Source: Collinsella aerofaciens (GTDB taxonomy: Bacteria; Actinomycetota; Coriobacteriia; Coriobacteriales; Coriobacteriaceae). From it: a stretch of DNA of 12,431 nt. Position numbers and translations under genes: made by a program. Below are positions 5,964-12,309 of this stretch, in pieces. The notes below the pieces were generated by a model. It saw only the letters and a program-made list of their open reading frames with translations, was not told the DNA's origin and did no database searches. The stretch is from assembly GCF_901212495.1 (NCBI RefSeq), contig NZ_CAAKNY010000038.1, positions 6,654 to 19,084 of the forward strand, read 5' to 3'. Numbering within the stretch: the stretch's first letter is position 1; each line of letters begins with the position of its first letter.

Positions 5964-5997
5964 AAAGGGCGTTCTCCGTATGGAGGGCGCCCTTTTT
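5964..5997. terminator. Terminator at the 3' end of the LuxR-type regulator, probably bidirectional
   Basis: AAAGGGCG (5964-5971) pairs with CGCCCTTT (5988-5995), with an inner CTCC/GGAG stem (5974-5977/5982-5985) and a GTAT loop. On the plus strand it runs into TTTTT; on the minus strand the stem is followed by GATTT. It overlaps the regulator stop codon (5996-5998). The better T-tract is on the plus strand, which hints at a + strand transcript ending here. Confidence 0.7.
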
Positions 5998-6798
5998 ATC
6001 GCGGGATGTTTCGCGTGGCAGTCATGAGGCCCAGGCGGTTGCTGACGCCGAGCTTGCGATAGATGGCGTTGACATGCTTCTTGACGGTTGACTCGCTTAT
6101 GAATAGCTCGTTTGCCATCTGTTTGTTCGTTTTGCCGTCGAGCATGAGTCGCATGACTTCGGCTTCGCGCGGTTGGATATTGTGTTCTGTAATGAAAGCA
6201 TTCAGCTGGTTTGTGTCTTCTGTCTGGGTGAGTTTAATGCCCCGAGGATAGAGGTTGGCGAGCGCGAGGCTCGCGTGCCGAGCGATTTCGAGCAGGATTG
6301 CGAGCTCGGTGTCGGTGAAGTCTCCGGCTGTGCGTTCGCGAAACAGGGTGATGCTTCCTAGCGGGCTGTCGTTGTGCGCGAGCGTGGCCGTACAGCCAAA
6401 GTAGACGCCCTGCGGTTCCATCCATTTGCGATAGATGGGCGTGGCATCGCGTCGCTCGACGTCGACGAGGTCGAGGTCGCGGTAGACGCCGACCTTATGT
6501 AAGTCAAAGCTCCATGTTGTATAGTCCATCGCGGCGTAGCGGTTGTAGTAGTCGCTCAGTGCGCGTCGTCCATTCCGCTGCTTGCGGGGTGGACGTAGCG
6601 TGGGGCATCACTGCCCGCCGCCTCGATCAGGTCGAACATGGCGATCCGATGGGGCACGAGCCCTGTCGTTCCCTCGAAGGTCTCCTTTTGCAGCTTATCG
6701 ACACCGTGTGATGCATGGATTGCAAGCGCGAGCTCGTTGAGAGCGGTCCAGGTCGTACTGTCCAACTCAATAGTCTGCTGTTTATTGCATGGGGGCAT
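5996..6798 (-). pseudogene. GAF-like/LuxR-type transcriptional regulator, interrupted by a frameshift
   Basis: Two adjacent minus-strand frames together make one regulator of about 265 residues. The N-terminal part (from ATG 6798, AAAGGA six bases upstream) reads LNELALAIHASHGVDKLQ and on to SSGMDDAH, where a TGA at 6558-6556 stops it. The other frame continues without a gap as [20 protein letters not shown] and ends in a LuxR helix-turn-helix: [20 protein letters not shown] then [19 protein letters not shown]. Between lies a GAF-like sensor region ([20 protein letters not shown]). Loss of one base near 6556-6566 explains the break. A further in-frame ATG at 6834 lacks a good ribosome site. 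AguR of enterococci and streptococci is also LuxR-type, so this was probably the agmatine regulator of module 2, divergent from aguA2. The break may be a real mutation, a sequencing error or, less likely, programmed frameshifting. Confidence 0.75.
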
Positions 6799-6860
6799 AG
6801 GGCGTCCTTTCCATTGTGGAACCCAGTATGTCATGTTCTCGGCCTGAATAGAACTTTAGG

Positions 6861-6889
6861 TCAGCGAATGGTATACCGTCGGTCGCTGA
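6861..6889. promoter_or_regulatory. Palindromic operator candidate and weak extended -10 promoter for aguA2
   Basis: TCAGCGA (6861-6867) and TCGCTGA (6883-6889) form a perfect 7-bp inverted repeat around 15 bp that include the palindrome GGTATACC (6870-6877). TGGTATACC can serve as an extended -10 for aguA2, with only a poor -35 (TAGAAC, 6849-6854) at 17 bp. The dyad sits in the divergent spacer between the LuxR-type regulator and aguA2, so it is a natural candidate for that regulator's binding site. The promoter part is weak; the dyad is clear. Confidence 0.45.
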
Positions 6890-6900
6890 AAGGGGCTCGA

Positions 6901-6963
6901 GGGACCATTGAGAACATCTCGGTGCGGCCGCATCATGGTCTCGTCAGGCAAAAGCACCGAGAT
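6901..6963 (+). promoter_or_regulatory. Possible H-type pseudoknot or switching hairpin at the aguA2 ribosome-binding site
   Basis: ATCTCGGTGC (6916-6925) pairs perfectly over 10 bp with GCACCGAGAT (6954-6963), which ends two nt before the AGGAG at 6966-6970. GGGACCAT (6901-6908) pairs over 8 bp (one G-U) with ATGGTCTC (6935-6942), which lies in the loop of the first stem. The order of arms (1, 2, 1', 2') is that of an H-type pseudoknot, or of two alternative folds. Its position is suited to control translation initiation of aguA2. Confidence 0.5.
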
Positions 6964-6976
6964 TTAGGAGCTTGAA

Positions 6977-8098
6977 ATGAAGACCATCTATGAGAGTGAA
7001 TCCACGCCTAAGAAGGACGGGTTCTATATGCCCGGCGAGTATGAGGAGCAGGAGCGTACCTGGATTCTGTGGCCGCACCGCTCCGACGTGTGGCGCTGCG
7101 GCGCCAAGCCGGCGCAAAAGGTCTTTACCGAGATTATTAAGACCGTTGCACGCTTCCAGCCCATCACCGTTGGTGTCAATGCCGAGGATTTCCCTGCGGT
7201 GTGCGAGATTTTCGATGGCGTTGAGAACGTGCGCGTGATTCATATGGAGTACAACGACTCCTGGATCCGCGACCCCGGCCCGGCGTTTCTTGTCAACGAC
7301 AAGGGCGACGTGGCACTCTCGCACTTCCACTTTAACGCGTATGGCGGCTTTATCGACGGTCTGTATTTCCCGTGGGACAAGGATGCGAGCATCGGCTTGC
7401 AGGTGGCGCAGCTCGAGCAGGTCAACCGCTATCGTCCCGAGGACTACATCCTCGAGGGCGGCTCGTTTAACTGCGACGGCCAGGGCACCGTGGTGACCAC
7501 CGAGATGTGCCTGCTCAATGAGGACCGCAACCCCCAGTACACCAAGGAGCAGATCGAGGAGAAGCTTGCCGAGTACCTGGGCATCGAGAAGGTCATTTGG
7601 ATCAAGGACGGCATCGACCCGTTTGAGACCAACGGGCACGTGGACGATGTTGCATGCTTTAGTGCGCCCGGCGAGGTCTGCTGCATGTGGACCGACGATC
7701 CCAACCATAAGTTCTACAAGGAGTGCCAGGAGGCCTTCAAGACGCTCTCCGAGGCGACCGATGCCAAGGGCCGCAAGCTTAAGGTGTACAAGGTCATTAT
7801 GCCTGCGACCTCGGTGTATATGACCGAGGAGGAGGCCAGCACGATTGACCCCGTCGAGGGCGTGCTGCCGCGTACCCCCGAGGACGCTTTCGAGCCGAGC
7901 TACCTCAACTTCCTGCCCATCAACGGTGCAGTGCTTGTACCGCAGTTCGGCGATCCCAATGACGCCCAGGCGCTCAAGGATATCCAGGCTGCTTATCCGG
8001 ACCGTGAAGTCATCGGTATCATGACTCGCGAGGTCATCTATGGTGGCGGCAACATCCACTGCATCACCCAGCAGCAGCCCAAGGCGCGCTGCAAGTAG
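6977..8098 (+). CDS. aguA: Agmatine deiminase A2 (agmatine iminohydrolase), canonical type
   Basis: The 373-residue product matches the usual family length and hydrolyses agmatine to N-carbamoylputrescine and ammonia. Start: ATG at 6977 with AGGAG at 6966-6970. Visible landmarks: LWPHRSDVW at 31, SWIRDPGPAF with Asp99 and an intact GP pair, AYGGFIDGLYFPWD at 121, LEGG with Glu160, the NEDRNPQ loop at 181, ETNGHVDD with His221 and Asp223, and the nucleophile Cys362 in GGGNIHCITQQQP. All catalytic residues are present. It is a full-length paralog of the enzyme at 2256-3461, lacking that enzyme's 25-residue insertion. It is divergent from the broken LuxR-type gene and followed by its own terminator, so it is probably monocistronic. 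Third codon positions are less C-biased than in A1. Confidence 0.95.
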   Translation: MKTIYESESTPKKDGFYMPGEYEEQERTWILWPHRSDVWRCGAKPAQKVFTEIIKTVARFQPITVGVNAEDFPAVCEIFDGVENVRVIHMEYNDSWIRDPGPAFLVNDKGDVALSHFHFNAYGGFIDGLYFPWDKDASIGLQVAQLEQVNRYRPEDYILEGGSFNCDGQGTVVTTEMCLLNEDRNPQYTKEQIEEKLAEYLGIEKVIWIKDGIDPFETNGHVDDVACFSAPGEVCCMWTDDPNHKFYKECQEAFKTLSEATDAKGRKLKVYKVIMPATSVYMTEEEASTIDPVEGVLPRTPEDAFEPSYLNFLPINGAVLVPQFGDPNDAQALKDIQAAYPDREVIGIMTREVIYGGGNIHCITQQQPKARCK

Positions 8099-8137
8099 AG
8101 GCGGTTGCAGGCACACGGGGTAGTGTCGATATGACCT

Positions 8138-8172
8138 GGGGCCCGCTGGCGCACACGCTGGCGGGCCCTTTT
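8138..8172 (+). terminator. Intrinsic terminator after aguA2
   Basis: GGGCCCGC (8139-8146) pairs perfectly with GCGGGCCC (8161-8168), loop 14 nt, followed by TTTT. It lies about 40 nt after the aguA2 stop and closes the agmatine locus. Confidence 0.8.
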
Positions 8173-8231
8173 GCGTGCGGCGGGCAGCGTTGCACGCGGG
8201 CACTCGGGTCTAAGCGAGGGTACCAGGGGCC

Positions 8232-8278
8232 TTGCTTATCGTCGATAGTTGGTCTAGAATCGTCGATAGTCGATGATA
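8232..8278 (+). promoter_or_regulatory. Promoter of the AlbA_2 regulator with overlapping repeated operators
   Basis: TTGCTT (-35, 8232-8237) and TAGAAT (-10, 8255-8260) are exactly 17 bp apart, about 20-30 nt before the start codon. The spacer holds TATCG-T-CGATA (8237-8247), a perfect 5+1+5 palindrome. ATCGTCGATAGT recurs at 8238-8249 and 8259-8270, 21 bp apart, i.e. two helical turns. A third degenerate copy in inverted orientation, TAGTCGATGATA, covers 8267-8278. One site lies between -35 and -10 and the next overlaps the -10 and start point, the layout of a repressor-controlled promoter. Autoregulation by the gene product is the simplest inference. Confidence 0.7.
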
Positions 8279-8287
8279 GGGGGTAGC

Positions 8288-9838
8288 ATGCAGCTTGTTG
8301 AAAGTGAGACCGTGGAGTTCAAGTGCACATTTACCCCTAAACTGCTCAAAGCTGTGGTGGCGTTTGCCAATTCGAATGGCGGTACCTTGTATATCGGAAT
8401 CGACGATTTTGGCAGCATCGTCGGCGTGGACGATATCGATGCCACCATGCTTCAATGCTCTAATGCAATAACCGATGGCGTGTATCCCGACGTTTCTGAA
8501 ATCACGACGGTCTCCGCATTGGATATCGATGGCGCAGCGTTGGTGAAAATCGAGGTGGAAGCGGGTCCTCACAAGCCGTACTGCCTGTGCTCGAAGGGAT
8601 TTGTTCCCGCCGGGGTATATCGGCGCCTAGGTCCTGCCAACGTGCCCATCGAGATGGCCCAGATCCGCTCGATGATCAAGCGCACCGACGGCGATTATTT
8701 TGAGACCGCGCGCTCTCATGAACAGAGCTTGACGTTTTTTGAAGCCGAGCGGGTCTTTAGGCGTGCGGAGATTACGTTTGACCAAACCTCTCAAAAGAAT
8801 CTCGGCCTTATCGATGAGCTGGGCTTTTACACCAATTTGGCACTGCTGGTCTCTGACCAAAACCCCTTTGCAGTCCGCGCTGGCCTCTTCAACGACGATG
8901 CGTATACCGAGTTTATCGACCGTCAGGATGGCGAGGGCTCGATCTTCAGGCAGATAGAGGATATCGAACGGTTCCTCAATATATCGAACGCAACGCGTAT
9001 GTACTTTGTGCCGGGAAGGCTCGATCGCATAGATAAGGACGACTATCCCCGCGAGGCTGTTCGAGAGGGAATTCTGAACCTGTTTATCCATCGCGACTAC
9101 GAATCTTCGGTGGCGTCTCTTATCAAGATGAGCCGTACGGCGCTTGAATTTACCAATGCGGGAGGGCCGCAGCACATCAGCGTCGAGGAGGCGCTTGCGG
9201 GCGGCTCGGACGCTCGGAATCCAAAGCTGCAACTGCTCTTTTTGCGCCTGGGGATGGTTGAGGCGTTTGGAACGGGCCTCAAGGGGATCCGTGCGCTCTA
9301 TGAGGCGGAAGGGTTGGAACCCGAGGTCTGCGCCTACCCTGCAATGTTTAGGTTGTCGCTGCCCAACGTCAACGCCGTGCGCAATTCCTATCTGACGCCT
9401 CGTGGCAATAGCGGTCCCAACTTGCGTGGGGATTACAGCGATTATGAGCAGCTCGAGCGGGAAGGGGCGCTGCCGCCCGATGTTTCGCAGGCGTTTGCAT
9501 CCGTGCGAGCGCAGCGAGAAAGGCACGTGTCGATGAATGGCGACTGCGGCCACGAGGTGCGTGCCAAGCTCGTGGAGGAGCTTGGCTTTGATGTTGCGTG
9601 CAAGGCGTCCGCGATGCTACAGGATGTCTCGGACGAGCGACGTGGTGGATACGCTCGCACCTTGATTCGCTTTGCCCTTGAGCGGCCCCGCGGTTTTACG
9701 CGCCAGGATGCTTCGGACGCTCTGGGAACTGGGCGCGACGTGACGCTGCGGGTTATCAACGGTTTGCTTGAGGAAGGCGCACTCGTTAAAGAGGGGCGCG
9801 CTCGGGCGACGAGATATCGCGCTGTCGGGCAGGTTTAG
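8288..9838 (+). CDS. AlbA_2 (Schlafen-type) DNA-binding / ATPase-like transcriptional regulator
   Basis: The 516-residue protein has three visible parts. Residues 1-130 match the AlbA_2 (formerly divergent AAA-4) domain: ESETVEFK at 5-12 and AFANSNGGTLYIGIDDFG at 25-42. Residues about 250-345 resemble a C-terminal HATPase-like domain of the same family: PREAVREGILNLFIHRDYE and GMVEAFGTGLKGI. Residues about 465-511 look like a winged helix (FTRQDASDALGTGRDVTLRV). Start chosen at ATG 8288 because AGGGGG (8278-8283) precedes it by four bases; an ATG at 8273 lacks a site. Proteins of this design are usually annotated as ATP-binding or transcriptional regulators; specific targets are unknown. Its promoter carries repeated palindromes, which suggests it binds its own control region. 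It has no obvious functional link to the agmatine genes. The segment 365-415 is polar and low in conservation cues, probably a linker. Confidence 0.85.
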   Translation: MQLVESETVEFKCTFTPKLLKAVVAFANSNGGTLYIGIDDFGSIVGVDDIDATMLQCSNAITDGVYPDVSEITTVSALDIDGAALVKIEVEAGPHKPYCLCSKGFVPAGVYRRLGPANVPIEMAQIRSMIKRTDGDYFETARSHEQSLTFFEAERVFRRAEITFDQTSQKNLGLIDELGFYTNLALLVSDQNPFAVRAGLFNDDAYTEFIDRQDGEGSIFRQIEDIERFLNISNATRMYFVPGRLDRIDKDDYPREAVREGILNLFIHRDYESSVASLIKMSRTALEFTNAGGPQHISVEEALAGGSDARNPKLQLLFLRLGMVEAFGTGLKGIRALYEAEGLEPEVCAYPAMFRLSLPNVNAVRNSYLTPRGNSGPNLRGDYSDYEQLEREGALPPDVSQAFASVRAQRERHVSMNGDCGHEVRAKLVEELGFDVACKASAMLQDVSDERRGGYARTLIRFALERPRGFTRQDASDALGTGRDVTLRVINGLLEEGALVKEGRARATRYRAVGQV

Positions 9839-9841
9839 GGA

Positions 9842-9897
9842 CGGGCGGTCCGGCCCCCTGGGTTATTCCTGGGCAGAGGCCAAGGGCCGGGTGCCCG
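9842..9897. terminator. Hairpin between convergent genes, possible shared terminator
   Basis: CGGGC (9842-9846) pairs with GCCCG (9893-9897) and CCGGCCC (9850-9856) with GGGCCGG (9884-9890), giving 12 bp with small internal loops. It sits in the 82-nt gap between the convergent AlbA_2 and GNAT genes. There is no clear T-tract on either strand, so intrinsic termination is uncertain. Confidence 0.4.
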
Positions 9898-9920
9898 ACT
9901 CGCCTTGATTGAAGGGGTAC

Positions 9921-10565
9921 TTAGAGCGTGCCTCCGTACATATAGACGATAAATCCGTCGCCGGTGTCCTGGCTGTGATCCTCCAGGATGCGCTTCATGT
10001 TGAGGTGCTCGTAGAACTGCCAATCGGAGTTGCAGTCGCTCATCAGGAAGAATTTGGTGCACCCGGCTTTGGCGAGTTCGGCGCGCGCAAGGTCGATGAG
10101 CGCGCGGCCGAGTCCCTTGCCCTGCCACTCGGGCACGATGATGATCAGGTTGAGCTGGCCCTGGGCATACTCGTTGCCCGTGGCGGCAAAGCGGTCGGCC
10201 GTGGCCTTTTCACGACTGTCGCCAAAGAGCGAGCCCTCGAGCTTGGCATCGGCGGTCTTTGCCATCTCGGTTGCCTGGGCGAGCATCTCGTCGTAGCAGG
10301 GCTCCCACATGGGATTGGTGCGCGGCCTTCCGTCCTCGAAGATGCCGATGCAGCAGGCGGCGATAATGCGGCCCTCGGCCTCGGCGACGAGCGCGATGGG
10401 GGAGCGCTGCAGCTGCATGGTGATGTTAAAGCGCGCGCAGAAATCGGCGGCTTCGACGTCGCCGCGGTTGCGTAGTGTGTTGCACCACAGCTGGTTGTAA
10501 ATGGCGGCGATGCCGGTCAGGTCATCGAGCGTGGCGGCGCGCAGGGCTACGTTCTCAAGGCTCAT
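9921..10565 (-). CDS. GNAT-family N-acetyltransferase
   Basis: The 214-residue product carries the acetyl-CoA binding motif A of GNAT enzymes: LNLIIIVPEWQGKGLGRALI (about 138-157), with the QGKGLG pyrophosphate loop at 148-153. FYEHLNMKRI near the C-terminus is the usual motif B region. The N-terminus ALRAATLDDLTGIAAIYNQLW is also typical of a GNAT start. Start chosen at ATG 10565 because AAGGAG stands five bases upstream; a TTG further out overlaps that site. The segment 75-130 between the first strands and motif A is longer than in minimal GNATs. The acetyl acceptor is unknown. In an agmatine/putrescine-handling organism a polyamine substrate is conceivable, but nothing in the sequence shows it. 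Confidence 0.85.
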   Translation of the reverse strand: MSLENVALRAATLDDLTGIAAIYNQLWCNTLRNRGDVEAADFCARFNITMQLQRSPIALVAEAEGRIIAACCIGIFEDGRPRTNPMWEPCYDEMLAQATEMAKTADAKLEGSLFGDSREKATADRFAATGNEYAQGQLNLIIIVPEWQGKGLGRALIDLARAELAKAGCTKFFLMSDCNSDWQFYEHLNMKRILEDHSQDTGDGFIVYMYGGTL

Positions 10566-10645
10566 GGAGGCTCCTTCCAAGTTGGGTCAGGCCATCTATG
10601 AGTGTGACATGGACGCAGGGGTGCCGCATCGACCATTCGGCAGAC

Positions 10646-10674
10646 GACCCTCGATCCCTCGGGGACGGAGGGTC
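10646..10674. repeat. Palindromic hairpin element
   Basis: GACCCTC (10646-10652) and GAGGGTC (10668-10674) enclose a second stem TCCC/GGGA with a TCG loop. It lies in the GNAT-DAHP synthase spacer and is the first of five adjacent palindromes. It has no T-tract. Confidence 0.5.
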
Positions 10675-10713
10675 CTAAGAAGGAATGAGGGCGGATTTTC
10701 GGACACTTGCTCG

Positions 10714-10781
10714 ATGAGAGTGGATAATCTCCCACTTTTAGCGCTGGTATAGGTCAAAAATGGGAGATAATCCACTCTCAT
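10714..10781. repeat. 68-bp palindromic repeat element
   Basis: Two 21-bp arms, 10714-10734 (starting ATGAGAGTGGATAAT) and 10761-10781 (ending ATCCACTCTCAT), are inverted copies with one mismatch at the central TAAT. TTTT (10736-10739) and AAAA (10756-10759) extend the stem. There is no coding content. I believe similar elements recur in Collinsella-type genomes, but that is recollection, not shown here. Confidence 0.7.
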
Positions 10782-10789
10782 TGTGGGTT

Positions 10790-10841
10790 GTCGTTGGGGA
10801 CGTTCTTAAACGACTAGTCAAACAAGAGCGTCCCCAACGAC
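10790..10841. repeat. 52-bp palindromic repeat element
   Basis: GTCGTTGGGGACGTTCTT (10790-10807) is the inverted copy of 10824-10841 (AAGAGCGTCCCCAACGAC) with one mismatch. The loop contains the palindrome GACTAGTC. A further partial copy, GAGCGTCCCCAA, is repeated directly at 10826-10837 and 10853-10864, suggesting an eroded neighbouring copy. Confidence 0.7.
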
Positions 10842-10906
10842 TACCCCAAAAGGAGCGTCCCCAAGTGCCAGCTTTGGTAACGACGCTGGTAGAAAAACGT
10901 CAGCGA

Positions 10907-11005
10907 AAACCCGCCAGAGCGAGCAAGGTGCCTTGAAGTGAGGCGGCATTGACCTTTTGGTCATGCCGTCGAAGCTGAAAGGCAGATTGCCGCTCTGGCG
11001 GGTTT
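10907..11005. repeat. 99-bp branched palindromic element
   Basis: AAACCCGCCAGAGCG (10907-10921) and CGCTCTGGCGGGTTT (10991-11005) form a perfect 15-bp outer stem. Inside are CAAG-GTGC-CTTG (10924-10935) and CGGCA-T-TGACC-TTTT-GGTCA-TGCCG (10944-10968). On the minus strand the outer stem runs into TTTT, so it may also terminate DAHP synthase transcripts. It could be a structured repeat or a small RNA. Confidence 0.6.
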
Positions 11006-11019
11006 GTAGCGTCGGCCGC

Positions 11020-11045
11020 TTACGGCGTTTGGTAAAACGCCGTAA
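11020..11045. terminator. Hairpin directly after the DAHP synthase stop codon
   Basis: TTACGGCGTTT (11020-11030) and AAACGCCGTAA (11035-11045) form an 11-bp stem with a 4-nt loop. The stem begins one nt after the minus-strand TAG (11049-11047). No T-run follows, so it may be a 3' stabilising hairpin rather than a classical terminator. Confidence 0.5.
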
Positions 11046-11046
11046 C

Positions 11047-12078
11047 CTACACCCGTTCCGCGATCTCGTGGATGAGGTAGTCGGTCTTTTCCCAGCCCAG
11101 GCATGGGTCGGTGATCGACTTGCCAAAGACGCCGCCGTCGACCGGCTGGTTGCCGTCCTCCAGGTAGGACTCGATCATAAAGCCCTTGACCAGCTTGGAG
11201 ATGGACTCGTTGCGGCGACAGCTGTCGAGCACCTCCTTGCAAATGCGATACTGCTCCAGCGGACGCTTGCCCGAGTTGTCGTGGTTGCAGTCGATGACCG
11301 CTGCCGGATTGGCATAGCCGGCGTGCTCGGTATAGCGCTCGGCCAGGCGCTCTAGGTGCTCGTAGTGGTAATTGGGATAGGTGCGACCGTCGAGACCGAT
11401 GTAGCCACGCATAACGGCGTGCGCGAGCGGATTGCCGTCGCACTCGACCTCCCAGTTGCGGAAGATGAAGCTCTGGTGCGCCTGCGCGGCGTAAATGGAG
11501 TTGAGCATAACGGTGGTAGAGCCAGCAGTGGGATTCTTCATGCCGACGGGTACCGAAATGCCGCTCGACACCAGGCGATGCTCCTGGTTTTCGACCGAGC
11601 GTGCGCCCACGGCAACATAGCTCAGCAGGTCAACGAGGTACTGGTAGTTGGACGGGTAGAGCATCTCGTCGGCGGTGAAGAAGCCCGTTTCCTCAATAAC
11701 GCGCAGGTGCATATGGCGGATGGCCTTGACGCCCTCGAGCAGGTCGTCGGGAGCCTCGGGGTTGGGGTTGTGCAACAGGCCCTTGTAACCGGTGCCCTTG
11801 GTACGCGGCTTATTGGTATAGACGCGCGGAATGATGATGAGCTTGTCCTTGACCTCCTCGGCGGTCTTGGCCAGTCGGTTCATGTACTCAAGCACCGAAT
11901 CCTCACGGTCGGCAGAGCACGGGCCGATGATAAGCACCTTGCGTGCGTCCTCGCCGGTAAAGACTTTGGCGACCTCGGCGTCAAATGCCTGCTTTTTGGC
12001 GGTAAGCTCGGCCGAAAGCGGCATTTCCTCGCGAATCTCCATAGGGATCGGCAGCCTGCGTTTGAATTCCATGGACAT
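11047..12078 (-). CDS. aroF: 3-deoxy-7-phosphoheptulonate (DAHP) synthase, class I AroFGH type
   Basis: The 343-residue enzyme condenses phosphoenolpyruvate and erythrose 4-phosphate, the first step of the shikimate pathway to aromatic amino acids. Recognisable blocks: IGPCSADRED (51-60), with Cys54 as the metal ligand; PRVYTNKPRTKGTGYKGL (84-101); GMKNPTAGS (179-187); VIDCNHDNSGK with His266; GFMIESYLEDGNQP with Glu303; and FGKSITDPCLGWEKTD with Asp324. All four expected metal ligands are present. PRT-x-x-GYKG has Tyr where enterobacterial enzymes have Trp. The length fits the family (about 350). Start: ATG 12078, five bases after GAGGAGG; upstream codons lack homology. Which of aroF, aroG or aroH it equals, and its feedback inhibitor, cannot be told from sequence alone. 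It is transcribed alone from the promoter at 12130-12158. Confidence 0.95.
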   Translation of the reverse strand: MSMEFKRRLPIPMEIREEMPLSAELTAKKQAFDAEVAKVFTGEDARKVLIIGPCSADREDSVLEYMNRLAKTAEEVKDKLIIIPRVYTNKPRTKGTGYKGLLHNPNPEAPDDLLEGVKAIRHMHLRVIEETGFFTADEMLYPSNYQYLVDLLSYVAVGARSVENQEHRLVSSGISVPVGMKNPTAGSTTVMLNSIYAAQAHQSFIFRNWEVECDGNPLAHAVMRGYIGLDGRTYPNYHYEHLERLAERYTEHAGYANPAAVIDCNHDNSGKRPLEQYRICKEVLDSCRRNESISKLVKGFMIESYLEDGNQPVDGGVFGKSITDPCLGWEKTDYLIHEIAERV

Positions 12079-12129
12079 AGGGGCCTCCTCAATCAAATAA
12101 GTCAAAGCGTGAATTGTCGAATGCACGGC

Positions 12130-12158
12130 ATTATCCGCTGTCGCACGCTAAAGTGCAA
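12130..12158 (-). promoter_or_regulatory. Promoter of the DAHP synthase gene
   Basis: On the minus strand, TTGCAC (12158-12153) and GATAAT (12135-12130) are separated by 17 bp. The predicted start is near 12123, giving a leader of about 45 nt to the ATG at 12078. No leader peptide rich in aromatic residues and no T-box-like structure is visible in that leader. Confidence 0.65.
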
Positions 12159-12173
12159 GCCCTCGTCACCCCG

Positions 12174-12220
12174 AAACCTGCCGAAAGGGGACAGGTTTAT
12201 TTTGGTCGGTTTTATCTGGG
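12174..12220 (-). repeat. 31-bp dispersed motif, copy B, with adjoining hairpin
   Basis: Read on the minus strand, 12220-12190 begins CCCAGATAAAACCGACC and matches 5890-5920 at 29 of 31 positions. Here its end also forms part of a hairpin on the plus strand, AAACCTG (12174-12180) with CAGGTTT (12192-12198), which copy A lacks. It lies upstream of the DAHP synthase promoter. Confidence 0.65.
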
Positions 12221-12309
12221 AAAATGTCGGCACTCGCCGGAAGGGGAGGGCCGGCGTACGGCATGCTGGAGCAAGTTGGATCTTCTGCGGCATACCCCGC
12301 GGACAAAAA

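Noticed and set aside
6944..8203. 419-codon open frame antisense to aguA2
   Set aside because: Shadow frame with no recognisable motif or ribosome site; aguA2 on the plus strand is unambiguous.
8627..9553. 308-codon open frame antisense to the AlbA_2 regulator
   Set aside because: No domain or start signals, and it lies wholly inside a well-supported gene.
9909..10475. 188-codon plus-strand frame over the GNAT gene
   Set aside because: Complement of the acetyltransferase, which carries the acetyl-CoA motif; the plus frame has none.
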